In this document: positions 15,108 to 23,583 of the stretch, piece by piece
Numbering within the stretch: the stretch's first letter is position 1
Layout: every line of letters starts with the position of its first letter
DNA from: Planctomycetota bacterium
GTDB lineage: Bacteria; Planctomycetota; UBA1135; UBA2386
Assembly (NCBI GenBank): GCA_019636245.1
Contig: JAHBXX010000010.1
Span: forward strand, 58,869-122,868
DNA length: 64,000 nt
Direction: 5' to 3'
Position numbers and translations under genes: made by a program
Notes under the pieces: model-generated
The model's input: the letters and a program-made list of their open reading frames with translations, nothing else
Told to the model about the DNA's origin: nothing
Database searches by the model: none

Positions 15108-16274
15108 ATGGCCGAACCGTTCAAGCACCGGCTCGATGCGGCGCTGGTGCGCACGCTCGGCGACCACCTGCGCCGCGCCTGGCGGCGGTTCCCGCGCGAC
15201 CGGTTCGAGCGCGAGGCGCTGGCCGGACTCGACGCGCTGGCGCTGAAGGCCCGCGTCGACCATCTCGCCGGCGTGCTGGCGACCGTGCTGCCGCCCTCGT
15301 TCGCGGCCGCCGCCGAGGTGCTGGAGCGGAGCCTGCGGCCGGCGCGCGCCGACACCGACCTCGGCGCCCTGCAGCCCGGCCCGGACGGGCTCGCCGGCTG
15401 GGCGATCTGGCCGCTGACCGAGTTCGTCGCCCGGCACGGGCTCGCCGCCCCCGAACGGGCGTTGCGCTGCCTGCACGCGCTGACGCAGCGCTTCACCGCC
15501 GAGTTCGCGCTGCGGCCGTTCGTGCTGGCGCACCCCGACCTGGTGTTCGCGACGCTGCGCCGCTGGGTCGACGACCCGAGCGCGCACGTGCGGCGGCTCT
15601 GCAGCGAGGGCACGCGGCCGCGCCTGCCGTGGGGCATGCGCCTCGCGCCGCTGGTCGCCGATCCCTCGCCCGCGCTGCCGCTGCTCGAGCGGCTGCAGGA
15701 CGACGCCAGCGACTACGTGCGGCGCAGCGTCGCCAACCACCTCAACGACATCGCCAAGGACCACCCGGAGCTGGTCGCCGACTGGCTCGACCGGCACCTG
15801 CCGGCGGCGCCGCCGCCGCGGCGGGCGCTGCTGCGCCACGCCAGCCGCACGCTGGTCAAGCGTGGCCACCCGCGGGTGCTGGCGGCGTGGGGCGTCGATC
15901 GGCCGCTGCGGGGCACCGCGACGCTCGTCGTGGCGCCGCGCCGCGCGGCGATCGGCGCGGCGGTGCAACTGACGGCAACGCTGCAGTCCTCGGCGCGCCG
16001 GCCGCAGCGGCTCGCCGTCGACTACGTCGTGCACCACGTCAAGGCCGGTGGCGAGGCGAAGCCGAGGGTGTGGAAGGGCTGGACGCTGGAACTCGGTCCC
16101 GGCGAGCGCCGCGAACTGCACAAGCGCCACTCGCTGCGGCCGGTGACGACGCGCCGCGACCACCCGGGGCGCCACGCCGTCGACCTGGTGGTGAACGGCC
16201 GGGTGGTGGCCCGCAGCGCCTTCGACCTGCGTGGGCCCAAGGGCCCGGTCGGCGGGGCGCGGGCCGTGGACTAG
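15108..16274 (+). CDS. AlkC-type DNA alkylation repair protein, HEAT-like repeats (388 aa)
   Basis: The N-terminus AEPFKHRLDAALV, the LALKARVDHLA segment, and the helical stretch TQRFTAEFALRPF..WVDDPSAHVRRLCSEGTRPRLPW followed by ASDYVRRSVANHLNDIAKDHP are diagnostic of the AlkC/AlkD superfamily (AlkC branch). These enzymes remove 3-methyladenine and related lesions from DNA using a HEAT-like scaffold. The C-terminal 110 residues (from about 270) form a beta-rich domain also present in longer AlkC members. The thioredoxin gene follows, its -10 element overlapping the stop codon. Confidence 0.92.
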   Translation: MAEPFKHRLDAALVRTLGDHLRRAWRRFPRDRFEREALAGLDALALKARVDHLAGVLATVLPPSFAAAAEVLERSLRPARADTDLGALQPGPDGLAGWAIWPLTEFVARHGLAAPERALRCLHALTQRFTAEFALRPFVLAHPDLVFATLRRWVDDPSAHVRRLCSEGTRPRLPWGMRLAPLVADPSPALPLLERLQDDASDYVRRSVANHLNDIAKDHPELVADWLDRHLPAAPPPRRALLRHASRTLVKRGHPRVLAAWGVDRPLRGTATLVVAPRRAAIGAAVQLTATLQSSARRPQRLAVDYVVHHVKAGGEAKPRVWKGWTLELGPGERRELHKRHSLRPVTTRRDHPGRHAVDLVVNGRVVARSAFDLRGPKGPVGGARAVD

Positions 16275-16277
16275 CAT
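16272..16277 (+). promoter_or_regulatory. Candidate -10 element (TAGCAT) for thioredoxin gene
   Basis: TAGCAT-GGCGGCG-ATG(16285). The spacer matches the serine hydrolase promoter exactly. It overlaps the TAG stop of the AlkC gene and favours 16285 over the upstream ATG at 16276 as the real start. Confidence 0.45.
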
Positions 16278-16284
16278 GGCGGCG

Positions 16285-16710
16285 ATGGATCCGATCGTGG
16301 TGCCATGTCCGGGCTGCCGCGCGCTGAACAGGCTGCCCGCCGACCGCATCGGCGACCGGCCGGTCTGCTCGACCTGCCGCACGCCGTTGCTCGGCGCGCC
16401 GGTCGAACTCGGCGCCGCCGACTTCGACCGCGTGCTGGCGCACTGCACCCTGCCGGTGGTGGTCGACTTCTGGGCCGGCTGGTGCGGCCCCTGCCAGGCG
16501 ATGGCGCCGAACTTCGCCGCCGCGGCGCAGGACCTCGCCGGCCGGGCGGTGTTCGCCAAGGTCGACACCGAGGCCGAGCCCACGCTGGCGGCCCGCCACG
16601 ACGTGCGTTCGATCCCCTGCCTCGTGCTGTTGCGCGGCGGCCACGAGGTCCGGCGCACCGCCGGGGCGATGCCGCGGGCGCAGATCGTGCGCTGGGTGCA
16701 GGGCGCATGA
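16285..16710 (+). CDS. trxC: Thioredoxin 2 type protein with N-terminal zinc ribbon (141 aa)
   Basis: A CPGC (8-11) and CSTC (28-31) pair forms the zinc-binding N-terminal domain of TrxC-type thioredoxins; the thioredoxin domain follows with a perfect WCGPC active site (Cys67, Cys70) and the cis-Pro segment RSIPCL. It reduces protein disulfides in the cytosol and is often induced by oxidative stress. An extra Cys next to cis-Pro is notable. An alternative ATG at 16276 would add three residues. It lies between a DNA repair gene and a PEBP gene. Confidence 0.93.
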   Translation: MDPIVVPCPGCRALNRLPADRIGDRPVCSTCRTPLLGAPVELGAADFDRVLAHCTLPVVVDFWAGWCGPCQAMAPNFAAAAQDLAGRAVFAKVDTEAEPTLAARHDVRSIPCLVLLRGGHEVRRTAGAMPRAQIVRWVQGA

Positions 16711-16732
16711 CGCAGGACTCCTGGAGGCGAGC

Positions 16733-17203
16733 ATGAGCCTGGTGATCGAGTCGAGCGCGTTCGCCGAGGGCGGCGCGATCCCGCGCGAACACACCTGCGA
16801 GGGACGCGACGTGTCGCCGCCGCTGCGCTGGCACGGCGTGCCCACGGGCGCCCGGAGCCTCGCGCTGGTGGTCGACGATCCCGATGCGCCCGACCCGGCG
16901 GCGCCGAAGCGGACCTGGGTGCACTGGGTGCTCTACGACCTGCCGCCGGACGGCGACGGGCTGCCGGCCGGCGTCACGGCGTTGCCCGCCGGCACGCGCG
17001 AGGGTCGCAACGACTGGGGCCGCACCGGCTACGGCGGCCCGTGCCCGCCGATCGGCCGGCACCGCTACTTCCACCGCCTCTACGCGCTCGACACGCTGCT
17101 CGGCGACCTGCGGCAGCCGACGAAGGCGGCGCTGCTGCAGGCGATGCGCGGGCACGTGCTCGCCGAAGCGGTGTGCATGGGCACCTACCAGAAGCGCGGG
17201 TAG
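16733..17203 (+). CDS. YbhB/YbcL family PEBP-like protein (156 aa)
   Basis: Typical bacterial phosphatidylethanolamine-binding-protein fold: IPREHTCEGRDVSPPLRW near the N-terminus, LVVDDPDAPDP ligand loop, WVHWVLYDLP, and GRTGYGGPCPPIGRHRYFH. Length is right for the family. No signal peptide, so cytosolic. A GGAGG SD lies before ATG 16733. Biochemical role in bacteria is unsettled. Probably cotranscribed with trxC (22-nt gap). Confidence 0.94.
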   Translation: MSLVIESSAFAEGGAIPREHTCEGRDVSPPLRWHGVPTGARSLALVVDDPDAPDPAAPKRTWVHWVLYDLPPDGDGLPAGVTALPAGTREGRNDWGRTGYGGPCPPIGRHRYFHRLYALDTLLGDLRQPTKAALLQAMRGHVLAEAVCMGTYQKRG

Positions 17204-17309
17204 CGGCGCGCGGGCGGCGACCGGCCTCGCTACCCCCTCGGCGGCGGCGGAACGGGGCCAACGGCCCATCCCGTGTCCGGCCCAAGCGGCGGAGAATTCC
17301 CGGCGTGGT

Positions 17310-17329
17310 CCCGACCAGACCCGGTCGGG
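17310..17329 (+). promoter_or_regulatory. Inverted repeat in the hsp20 leader
   Basis: CCCGACC and GGTCGGG pair around a 6-nt loop 25 nt upstream of the Hsp20 start codon. It could be a repressor operator or part of an RNA thermometer. It is not a CIRCE element and does not resemble a complete ROSE element. Confidence 0.3.
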
Positions 17330-17354
17330 GCCGTTCCCAACCGAGGAATGTGCG

Positions 17355-17903
17355 ATGACCAAGCTCGAGAAGTGGTTGCCGTTCCGGTTCCCGCGCCCGC
17401 ACCGGCGCCATCCCGAGGCCCCGGCCCGCACGGCGTCGCCGGTGCCGTTCGGTGTTGCGGCGTTGCGCGACGAGATGGACCGCATGATGGAGCGGTTCTG
17501 GACCAACCCGATGGCGGCGTTCGACACCCAGGACCGTTGGTTTGGTGACTTCAGCCAGGCGCAGTTCGAGCCCAAGCTCGACGTCGTCGACGAGAAGAAC
17601 TGCCTGCGCGTCGCGATGGAGGTGCCCGGCGTCGACCAGAAGGACCTCGACCTCGAGGTGCAGGACGGCGTGCTGACCGTGCGCGGCGAGAAGCGGCAGG
17701 AGGAGACCAGCGAGGAGGAGGGCTGCTACCGCACCGAGCGGTCGTACGGCTTCTTCCGCCGGTCGGTGCCGCTGCCGGCCGAGGTCGAGGCCGCCAAGGC
17801 CGAGGCCACGTTCGACAAGGGCGTGCTGACGGTGCGCCTGCCGAAGAGCGAGAAGGCGAAGCAGGCGACGACCAAGGTGCCGGTCAAGCCGGCCAAGGTC
17901 TGA
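17355..17903 (+). CDS. Hsp20/alpha-crystallin small heat-shock protein (182 aa)
   Basis: The N-terminal arm contains LRDEMDRMMERFW; the alpha-crystallin domain (about 70-165) has the LDVVDEKNCLRVAMEVPGV strand, a DGVLTVRGEK strand, a YGFFRRSVPLP strand and the closing KGVLTVRLPK. It is a cytosolic ATP-independent holdase. GAGGA precedes the ATG at 17355. The C-terminal tail KVPVKPAKV carries a V-P-V like the IxI tail motif. The 3' end overlaps the convergent 325-residue gene by 20 bp. Confidence 0.96.
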   Translation: MTKLEKWLPFRFPRPHRRHPEAPARTASPVPFGVAALRDEMDRMMERFWTNPMAAFDTQDRWFGDFSQAQFEPKLDVVDEKNCLRVAMEVPGVDQKDLDLEVQDGVLTVRGEKRQEETSEEEGCYRTERSYGFFRRSVPLPAEVEAAKAEATFDKGVLTVRLPKSEKAKQATTKVPVKPAKV

Positions 17904-18861
17904 GCGGCTGCTGCGGCGCCGCCGACGGCCCGAAGGTCGCGGCGACACCATCGGGCTGCGACGGGTTGCCGAGCAGGAAGGCTCGCAGTGCCGCTCCCCA
18001 CACGGCCATGCTCTGTCCGTAGGCGCCGAACTGCACGACCTCGTTCTTCACCGCGTCGTCGGTGGCCGCCAGTTGGGCTTCTCCCAGAGCTGCCATGCCC
18101 CCGTGCACGGCTGCCATCACCTGATCGTGAGGGCCGCCGAAGGCGAACATGGCGTCCATCACCAGGGCGAGCCGGTCCGCCCGAGGGGACTTGCCCTTGG
18201 CCAGGTCCATGCCGGCGGCCACGACCGCGGCCAGGCCGCTGGCGCCATCCGTCAGGAGCCGCTGCCGCAGCAGGTTCCACAGTGCGTCGTCCGGCAGCGA
18301 GAGCATCGCGGCCATCAGCGAGCCTCGACACGACGCTTCGTCGAAGCAGGGCCAGCCCGCGAGCAGCATCTGGAGCGAAACGTGCCGCTCCTGCACGGCC
18401 TCCTGGGTCTTGTAGCGTGTCGCCTTCGACACGACGTCCCCATCCGGCTGCTTGTTCTGCTGGAGCAGGTCGGAGACGGGGGTGTCCCGACAGAGTCTCG
18501 GTGCGGCGGCGCTGCAGTCATCGATCAGCGCATCCAGAACCATGTCGCAGCAGGCGTCGGCCGAGACCTCGCGCTGGTCGACCGCATCCCGCAGCCGACG
18601 ACCGAGCGACTCCCTGGCGGGATCGGACAGCCAGGCTGCGATCAGAGCACGCCAGTCTTCGGCCGGACTCGCATCGCCGACCCGAACACGGCTTGGATCC
18701 TGACCGTCGTCGGGTGCCGAGCCTGCTGCCGGGGGGACGGGAACAGGCTCGGTCTGACCGGTAGGCGGGGCGGTGCGATCCGCGTTTCCAGGCCGACTGG
18801 CAAGCCACGCCAGAGCCGCCACCAGGACGGCCAGGCCGACGGCGATCGGGAGATGTCGCAT
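17884..18861 (-). CDS. Membrane-anchored or exported protein of unknown function (325 aa)
   Basis: A single N-terminal hydrophobic segment (about 4-22) is followed by a Pro/Asp-rich linker (to about 60) and a helical, moderately Cys-containing domain (DACCDMVLDALIDDC, RLCRD, WPCFDEASC). No family recognised. The overlap with hsp20 at the 3' end is antisense and short. The preceding Cys-rich exported gene on the same strand ends 24 bp away, so the two are probably one transcript. Confidence 0.65.
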   Translation of the reverse strand: MRHLPIAVGLAVLVAALAWLASRPGNADRTAPPTGQTEPVPVPPAAGSAPDDGQDPSRVRVGDASPAEDWRALIAAWLSDPARESLGRRLRDAVDQREVSADACCDMVLDALIDDCSAAAPRLCRDTPVSDLLQQNKQPDGDVVSKATRYKTQEAVQERHVSLQMLLAGWPCFDEASCRGSLMAAMLSLPDDALWNLLRQRLLTDGASGLAAVVAAGMDLAKGKSPRADRLALVMDAMFAFGGPHDQVMAAVHGGMAALGEAQLAATDDAVKNEVVQFGAYGQSMAVWGAALRAFLLGNPSQPDGVAATFGPSAAPQQPLRPWPA

Positions 18862-18885
18862 GGTGCGCTGCGTGTGGACGACCGA

Positions 18886-19289
18886 CTACCGCGTGCGCTC
18901 GGACGAGTTCTGCCCGTTCACGCAGGCCTCGGGCACGGCCTGGGTGAAGGGCTGGCCGTTCGCCCAGGCCGTCGAGACGCACGCCGCGCCATCGCAGAAG
19001 AACACCCGCTTCTGGACGAAGTCGACGTAGGTCCTGCAGCAGTATCCGCGCATGCTGCCCGCGCTGGAGCACTCGAAGATCGCGGGGAACAGGATCTCCT
19101 CGTACCCGCACTCCTTGGCACCATCCTGGTTGCAGTCCTGCGTCTTGCCCGTGGTGATGACCTGGGCATCCGAGGACCTCTTGGTCCCGGTGTTGCTGCA
19201 GGCGGGCGGAGGCGGGGCCTGGGCGCCGTCTCGGGGGCTGTGGGGTCGCCGGCCAGCAAGAACAAGAACGCGAGTGGCGTGAGCGACAT
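18886..19289 (-). pseudogene. Cys-rich exported protein, apparent frameshift after signal peptide
   Basis: ATG 19289 with a GGAAGGA SD encodes a signal peptide (MSLTPLAFLFLLAG) but that frame loses coding character after about 25 codons. A different frame continues as a plausible mature protein of about 100 residues with nine cysteines (CSNTG, DCNQDG, ECGYEE, YCCRTY, FCDGAACV) ending at TAG 18886. A one-base slip somewhere around 19205-19240, where there are C runs, would join them. It may be a sequencing error, a true pseudogene or, less likely, programmed frameshifting. Function unknown. Confidence 0.5.
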
Positions 19290-20038
19290 GTGCCTTCCTT
19301 CCGGTCGATCGACCGACGAGGCCGAGGAACCATCCCCAGCTACGGACGAAGTCGAGCGAGGGGGGGGCGGATCGCCGAATCCCTGCCGCGGATGGGGGGC
19401 CGTCGCCGGCGGCTCGAGGGGTCCTGGCGGTGCCCGGCCACGGCCGGTGGTGCATCGTGCAGCGGCCGAGCCGCCGCTGGCTGCGGGGTCGTGTTCGAGT
19501 GCGAACGTCGCCTGGCCCAGTTCGAGCCGTGCTCCTTGCCGGATGCCACGCGGCCGAGGCCGGTCGGGGACGCTTGGCGACGGTGGGCAAAGAAAATCCG
19601 TCCTGCGCGCAAACTGCGATTCGGCCACGGTTTCGGGCCCCGAGGGAGCTTGCAGGTGGCGGCCCGGATTAAGGGGCGAGCGTACTAGAGGGTGAGGCAT
19701 CGCTCTGGCGGGAGGCTCCCCATCGGGACCTCCACCCGAGCACCTGTTCCCGTCACGTCGAGGATCCGGCGCAGCATCAAGGCATGGGAGCGTCCGTGCA
19801 TCCATGCCGCCTGGGCCGCCAACCCTCCACCCAGACCGTTCCCGATGACTTCCCGTGTCCTGTCGACGTGCGGTGGACCCCCGTGTGGCCATCGCCGCCG
19901 CACCCCTGCGCGTGGACGCGCAGCGCGGCCGGATGCGGGTTCCTTGGTATGGCCCGAGGTCCGCAGGCCCCCAGCCACCCTGCGGATCGGACCCCTGGCT
20001 GGTGATGACGGCGCGCACCGCGCGCCCGAGGAGACCCG
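19290..20038. other. 750-bp stretch without a confident gene
   Basis: Contains open frames on both strands but none with recognisable protein character except a decayed anti-sigma fragment (listed separately). The minus-strand tail ending at 19685 (MLRRILDVTGTGARVEVP) looks somewhat protein-like but has no clear start. G+C is a little lower than average and an A-rich patch lies at 19588-19600. Probably degraded DNA plus the promoters of flanking genes. Confidence 0.4.
19437..19520 (-). pseudogene. Fragment duplicated from the 3' end of the anti-sigma gene
   Basis: About 85 bp align with 23606-23694, the 3' end of the anti-sigma gene 4 kb away, in the same orientation. Translated, both read SQR-LGR-TMHHRPWPG. 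A few small indels break the frame in this copy. Nothing upstream matches, so only the tail was copied or has survived. Confidence 0.65.
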
Positions 20039-21019
20039 ATGTTCGTGACCGCGATGCAGTGCGCCAAGCTGCTCGGCGCCTTGGTGGTGATGGCCGCCAT
20101 CGTCGTGCCGCAGCCGGAATGCAGTGCCAAGGGAGGCAGCACGACGCGCGACAACGGTGGCAGTACACCTACGACGCTCACCTGTGGCGACGTGACGATC
20201 GACACGAGTGCCGGCACGCTCAAGGCGTCCGGGGCTTGCGTGGAGGCCGGCAACGATGCCACCGGTCCGTGCACGATCACCGAGATGTGGGTCGGCACGT
20301 TCGTCGACGCCGGTGACCCGCCCAACGGCACCCTCGATTGTTCCGAGCTGCGCAACCCCCAGAAGCAGGAGGGAGGCAGCACGACGCCGAGGATCTGCGT
20401 CAACAGCTACTCGGCCCGGATCGGCCCTGGTGCAGGGGGTGGTACTACGGGGGGCGGCGCGATGGTCGTCTGCGCCAAGGTGAAGTGTCCCGGTGATGAT
20501 GCGCCCAAGCAGCTGAACGCCGTTGCCTGGGTCGGATCGGTCAAGGTGCCGCCCGGCAAGGACATCTGCAGCTGCTTCGAATGGAACGGCGTGGACGTCA
20601 TCGTGCAGCCGGGGGAGGCGTCGCCCCTGGACGACGCGGACGACGCACCTCCGCCCTCGGCGATCGACGGGGATTGGTTCAACGAGCCCACGGGATCGAC
20701 GTTCGATCGTGGTGCCTCGTTCCACATCCGCTCGGCCACCAGCGGCGCCTTGCTGCAATCGTGCACCGTGCGCACCGAAGCGAACTACGCGCTGTTCGAG
20801 ATCAGCTCCCACGTGGCTTCGGCGGCGGCCGTCGCCGTGGCCGTGGTCCACAGCGATGGCGCTGTCGTCCACACCGAGGTCGTCCCGCTGACGGCGGCGG
20901 CGAACGGCCGACCCACGGGGGTCTGGGCGTCGACGAGTTCGCTCGAAGGCATGGAGATGGTCGTGCGGCTCTATTCGACCGACATGGTCGAACTGGGTGC
21001 CTACACGGTCGACATGTGA
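20039..21019 (+). CDS. Secreted protein of unknown function (326 aa)
   Basis: ATG 20039 follows a GAGGAGA SD. A signal peptide (about 1-29) leads into a Thr/Gly/Cys-rich region with two short GGSTT repeats, then a CAKVKCPGDD and CSCFEW segment, and a C-terminal beta-rich domain (about 220-326). No family recognised. Codon choice is somewhat less GC-biased than neighbours, which together with its lack of relatives suggests a lineage-specific or acquired gene. Confidence 0.7.
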   Translation: MFVTAMQCAKLLGALVVMAAIVVPQPECSAKGGSTTRDNGGSTPTTLTCGDVTIDTSAGTLKASGACVEAGNDATGPCTITEMWVGTFVDAGDPPNGTLDCSELRNPQKQEGGSTTPRICVNSYSARIGPGAGGGTTGGGAMVVCAKVKCPGDDAPKQLNAVAWVGSVKVPPGKDICSCFEWNGVDVIVQPGEASPLDDADDAPPPSAIDGDWFNEPTGSTFDRGASFHIRSATSGALLQSCTVRTEANYALFEISSHVASAAAVAVAVVHSDGAVVHTEVVPLTAAANGRPTGVWASTSSLEGMEMVVRLYSTDMVELGAYTVDM

Positions 21020-21079
21020 ACGGACGGCGCGCGGCGGACGTGCGTCGCCGCGCGCCGCCACCATCTGCGTACTGTGGGC

Positions 21080-22861
21080 ATGCACAAGCGCCTCGCTCTG
21101 CTCCTGTCGGTCGTGGCCGGCGCGCCCACCGCCGCGCCGGCCCAAGACCAAGCCGATGTGGTCGTCGCCGTCCGCGCCGCGGCGGCCGACGTGCAGGCGT
21201 TCGCCGTGACCCTCGCGCCGGTGCCGGCGGACGAGGTCGTCTTGGTCGGCGCCAAGGCGGTGACCCGATCGGTCCCGGCGGACGGCACGTCGGCGCAGGT
21301 GCGGTTGCGCGTGGCCGCCGATCTGCGGCACGCGGCCTACGCCTGCGCGCAGGTCACGGCGGACCACTACCTGGTGTCGTCGGTGGTCGAGGTCGCGGCG
21401 AGCGCCGCCGCCCCCGGCGCCCTGGAACTGGTCGCCGCCGACGGACCGTTCGTGCGGCCGCAGCTCGATCTCGGTGGCGTGGAGGCCTGGCGCGGGGCCG
21501 GACCCCTGACGGTCGTCGTCTCCCACGGCCCGGCGGTGCTCTGGGCGAAGACCGGGCTCGAGGACGGCGTCACCACGCTGCCGTGCGTGCCGCGTGGTGC
21601 TTCCCTGGCCGTTCTGTCCGCGGCCGCGCAGGTGCTCGCCGAGCGTGACCTGCCGCTGCGCGCGGCGCCGGAACCTCTGGTCGTGAGCCTGCCGCGGCCG
21701 CTGCGTTCGCTGCTGATCGGGCGCCAGGCGACCGCAGCGGATTCGCCGCTGCGGCCCGGCGTCGCGCTCCGGCTCGGTGCACCTGTGGCCGGCACCGTCC
21801 GGGCCGCGTCGCGCTTCCTGCTGCCGGGCGCAGCCGCGGACTTCGATGCGGCGCCGTTCGCGCTGCTGCTCGCCGAGGGTGCGCGCGGGACCGCGGCCTT
21901 CCGGTTCGAGGCGCCCGGCAGGATCGCCGCGGTGCTCGAGCACGGCGCCAACTGGTACGCCGGGTCGCGCACGCGCACATCCGCCGTCAGCGGGCCTGCC
22001 GACGAACACGCCGACGTGCAGGTGCCGTTGCGGACCGGCGATCTGGTCGCGGGCCGGGTCGTGGCTCCGCACCTGCCGGCGCCCGGCGACGGCGTGCTGC
22101 TGGTGCGCAGCGCCGTCGTCGGCACGATCGAGGGGCTGATGGGCTGGTCGCGGGTGCCAGCACCCGCCGTGCTGGCGGCCGACGGCAGCTACATGCTCTG
22201 CTTGCCGCGCGGCGAGCGCTTCCTGTTGACGTTGGTGCCGCGCAGCGGCGAGGCCATCGTCGGCGCCGAGTGTCTGGTGGGCCATGGCACCGTCGGCGGC
22301 GCCATGGTGGTCGACCGGCCGCTGGTGGCGTGCCGCGTGACCGTCACCGATCGGGCCGAGGCTGCCCCGGCATCCGGACGCGTGCACGTGTGGCCCGCCA
22401 CATGGGGCGAGGAACCGCCGCTCGTCTGGCGCACCGGCTTCGCCGGTGGCGCCTTCGTGGGCCAGGTGCCGGCCGACGCCGAGCTCGAGCTGCTGGTGTG
22501 CGCGGCGGATGGGCGCACGGGCCGCGCGGCCGTCGCCCCGCTCGGCAGCGAGGCTGAGGCGATCGTCGACCTCGCGCCGCCGCGCCGGCGTTCGCTGGTG
22601 CTCGTCGACGCCGCCCAGGAACGGCCCATCGTCGGCGCGATCGTGGCTCTGGCCGCCGGGCAGGGGGCTCTGGCGGAGGAGGCCGCGCTGCGGGCCTCAG
22701 GGACGACCGACGCGAACGGCTGCGTCTGGCTGGACGTGCCCCACGCCGCCCGCCGGGCCGTGCTGATGGCCCGGGCGGCCGATGGCGTGCGCTGCGTCGT
22801 CTGGTCGGGCCGGTGTGACGACGCGGCCTGGCCGGCGCGGATCGTGTGGGACGGGCGATGA
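21080..22861 (+). CDS. Large secreted protein, beta-sandwich style, unknown function (593 aa)
   Basis: ATG 21080 begins a signal peptide ending PAQ (about residue 21). The rest is rich in beta strands, Ala and Val, with segments such as VDAAQERPIVGAIVALA..TTDANGCVWLDVP that resemble carboxypeptidase-regulatory-like (transthyretin-like) domains near the C-terminus; the remainder is unrecognised. TACTGT lies just before the start. The stop overlaps the ATG of the Lgt-like gene (ATGA), indicating translational coupling. Confidence 0.75.
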   Translation: MHKRLALLLSVVAGAPTAAPAQDQADVVVAVRAAAADVQAFAVTLAPVPADEVVLVGAKAVTRSVPADGTSAQVRLRVAADLRHAAYACAQVTADHYLVSSVVEVAASAAAPGALELVAADGPFVRPQLDLGGVEAWRGAGPLTVVVSHGPAVLWAKTGLEDGVTTLPCVPRGASLAVLSAAAQVLAERDLPLRAAPEPLVVSLPRPLRSLLIGRQATAADSPLRPGVALRLGAPVAGTVRAASRFLLPGAAADFDAAPFALLLAEGARGTAAFRFEAPGRIAAVLEHGANWYAGSRTRTSAVSGPADEHADVQVPLRTGDLVAGRVVAPHLPAPGDGVLLVRSAVVGTIEGLMGWSRVPAPAVLAADGSYMLCLPRGERFLLTLVPRSGEAIVGAECLVGHGTVGGAMVVDRPLVACRVTVTDRAEAAPASGRVHVWPATWGEEPPLVWRTGFAGGAFVGQVPADAELELLVCAADGRTGRAAVAPLGSEAEAIVDLAPPRRRSLVLVDAAQERPIVGAIVALAAGQGALAEEAALRASGTTDANGCVWLDVPHAARRAVLMARAADGVRCVVWSGRCDDAAWPARIVWDGR

Positions 22862-23565
22862 GCAGCGTCGAAGTGGGCGCCTTCGGCGTGCTGCTCGCCG
22901 CCGCCTTCGTCGTCGGCGCCGCCACCAGCGTGCTGCTGGCGCGCGAGCGTGCGGCGATGTGGCGCCATCTGCCTGGCCTGCTCGTGACTGCGGCGGTGGC
23001 CGGGCACGCCGTGTCGGTCGCCTCGAAGCGATGGGTCTACGTCGGCCTCTGCGCCATGGACGAGGAGCATGGCGGGGGGACGCACTTCTACGGTGCCGCC
23101 CTCGGCGCGTGGGCGGCGATTTGGGTCTACTGCCGCCTGCGCCGTCTCTCGTTCGCGATGGTGACCGACGCCGCGCTGCCGGCCGTGCTGCTCGGGTCCG
23201 CCATCGGCCGCCTCGGTTGCTACTGCGCGGGTTGCTGCGGCGGTGCGTTCGTGATCCCCGTGCAGCTGCTCAGCAGCGCGATGGACCTGACCGCGTTCGC
23301 CGCCGTCGTCGCCTGGGGGCGAGCTCGCGGGCGGCCCCCGGGTGCCCGCGCCGCCGCGGCCGTGATAGCCTACGGCACCGTGCGCTTCGCGTTGGAGACC
23401 CTGCGCGACGAACCGCGCCTGCTGGCGGGCCTGACGCTGGCGCAGATCCTCGCCGTGGCGACGGTCGCGGCGGCCGCTGTCGTGTTGGCGCGGGTGCACG
23501 CGGCTGCGAACGGCTCGCCGCGGCGCGGCGGCGCCGGCGAGCCCGCCCGCGGCCCGCTGGCGTGA
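22858..23565 (+). CDS. Divergent prolipoprotein diacylglyceryl transferase-like membrane protein (235 aa)
   Basis: About six hydrophobic segments with the Lgt order of motifs: a THFYGAALGA stretch where Lgt has its HGGL loop, GSAIGRLGCYCAGCCGG where Lgt has the RxGNxxNGE signature, and a YGTVRFALETLRDEP C-terminal motif. The essential His of the HGGL loop is Tyr here and the Asn of RxGN is Cys, so ordinary Lgt activity is uncertain; GCCxG variants form a separate branch of the family. The main housekeeping lgt would be elsewhere. Translationally coupled to the secreted 593-residue protein. Confidence 0.75.
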   Translation: MSSVEVGAFGVLLAAAFVVGAATSVLLARERAAMWRHLPGLLVTAAVAGHAVSVASKRWVYVGLCAMDEEHGGGTHFYGAALGAWAAIWVYCRLRRLSFAMVTDAALPAVLLGSAIGRLGCYCAGCCGGAFVIPVQLLSSAMDLTAFAAVVAWGRARGRPPGARAAAAVIAYGTVRFALETLRDEPRLLAGLTLAQILAVATVAAAAVVLARVHAAANGSPRRGGAGEPARGPLA

Positions 23566-23583
23566 TGCCGGGCCGCCGGCCCC

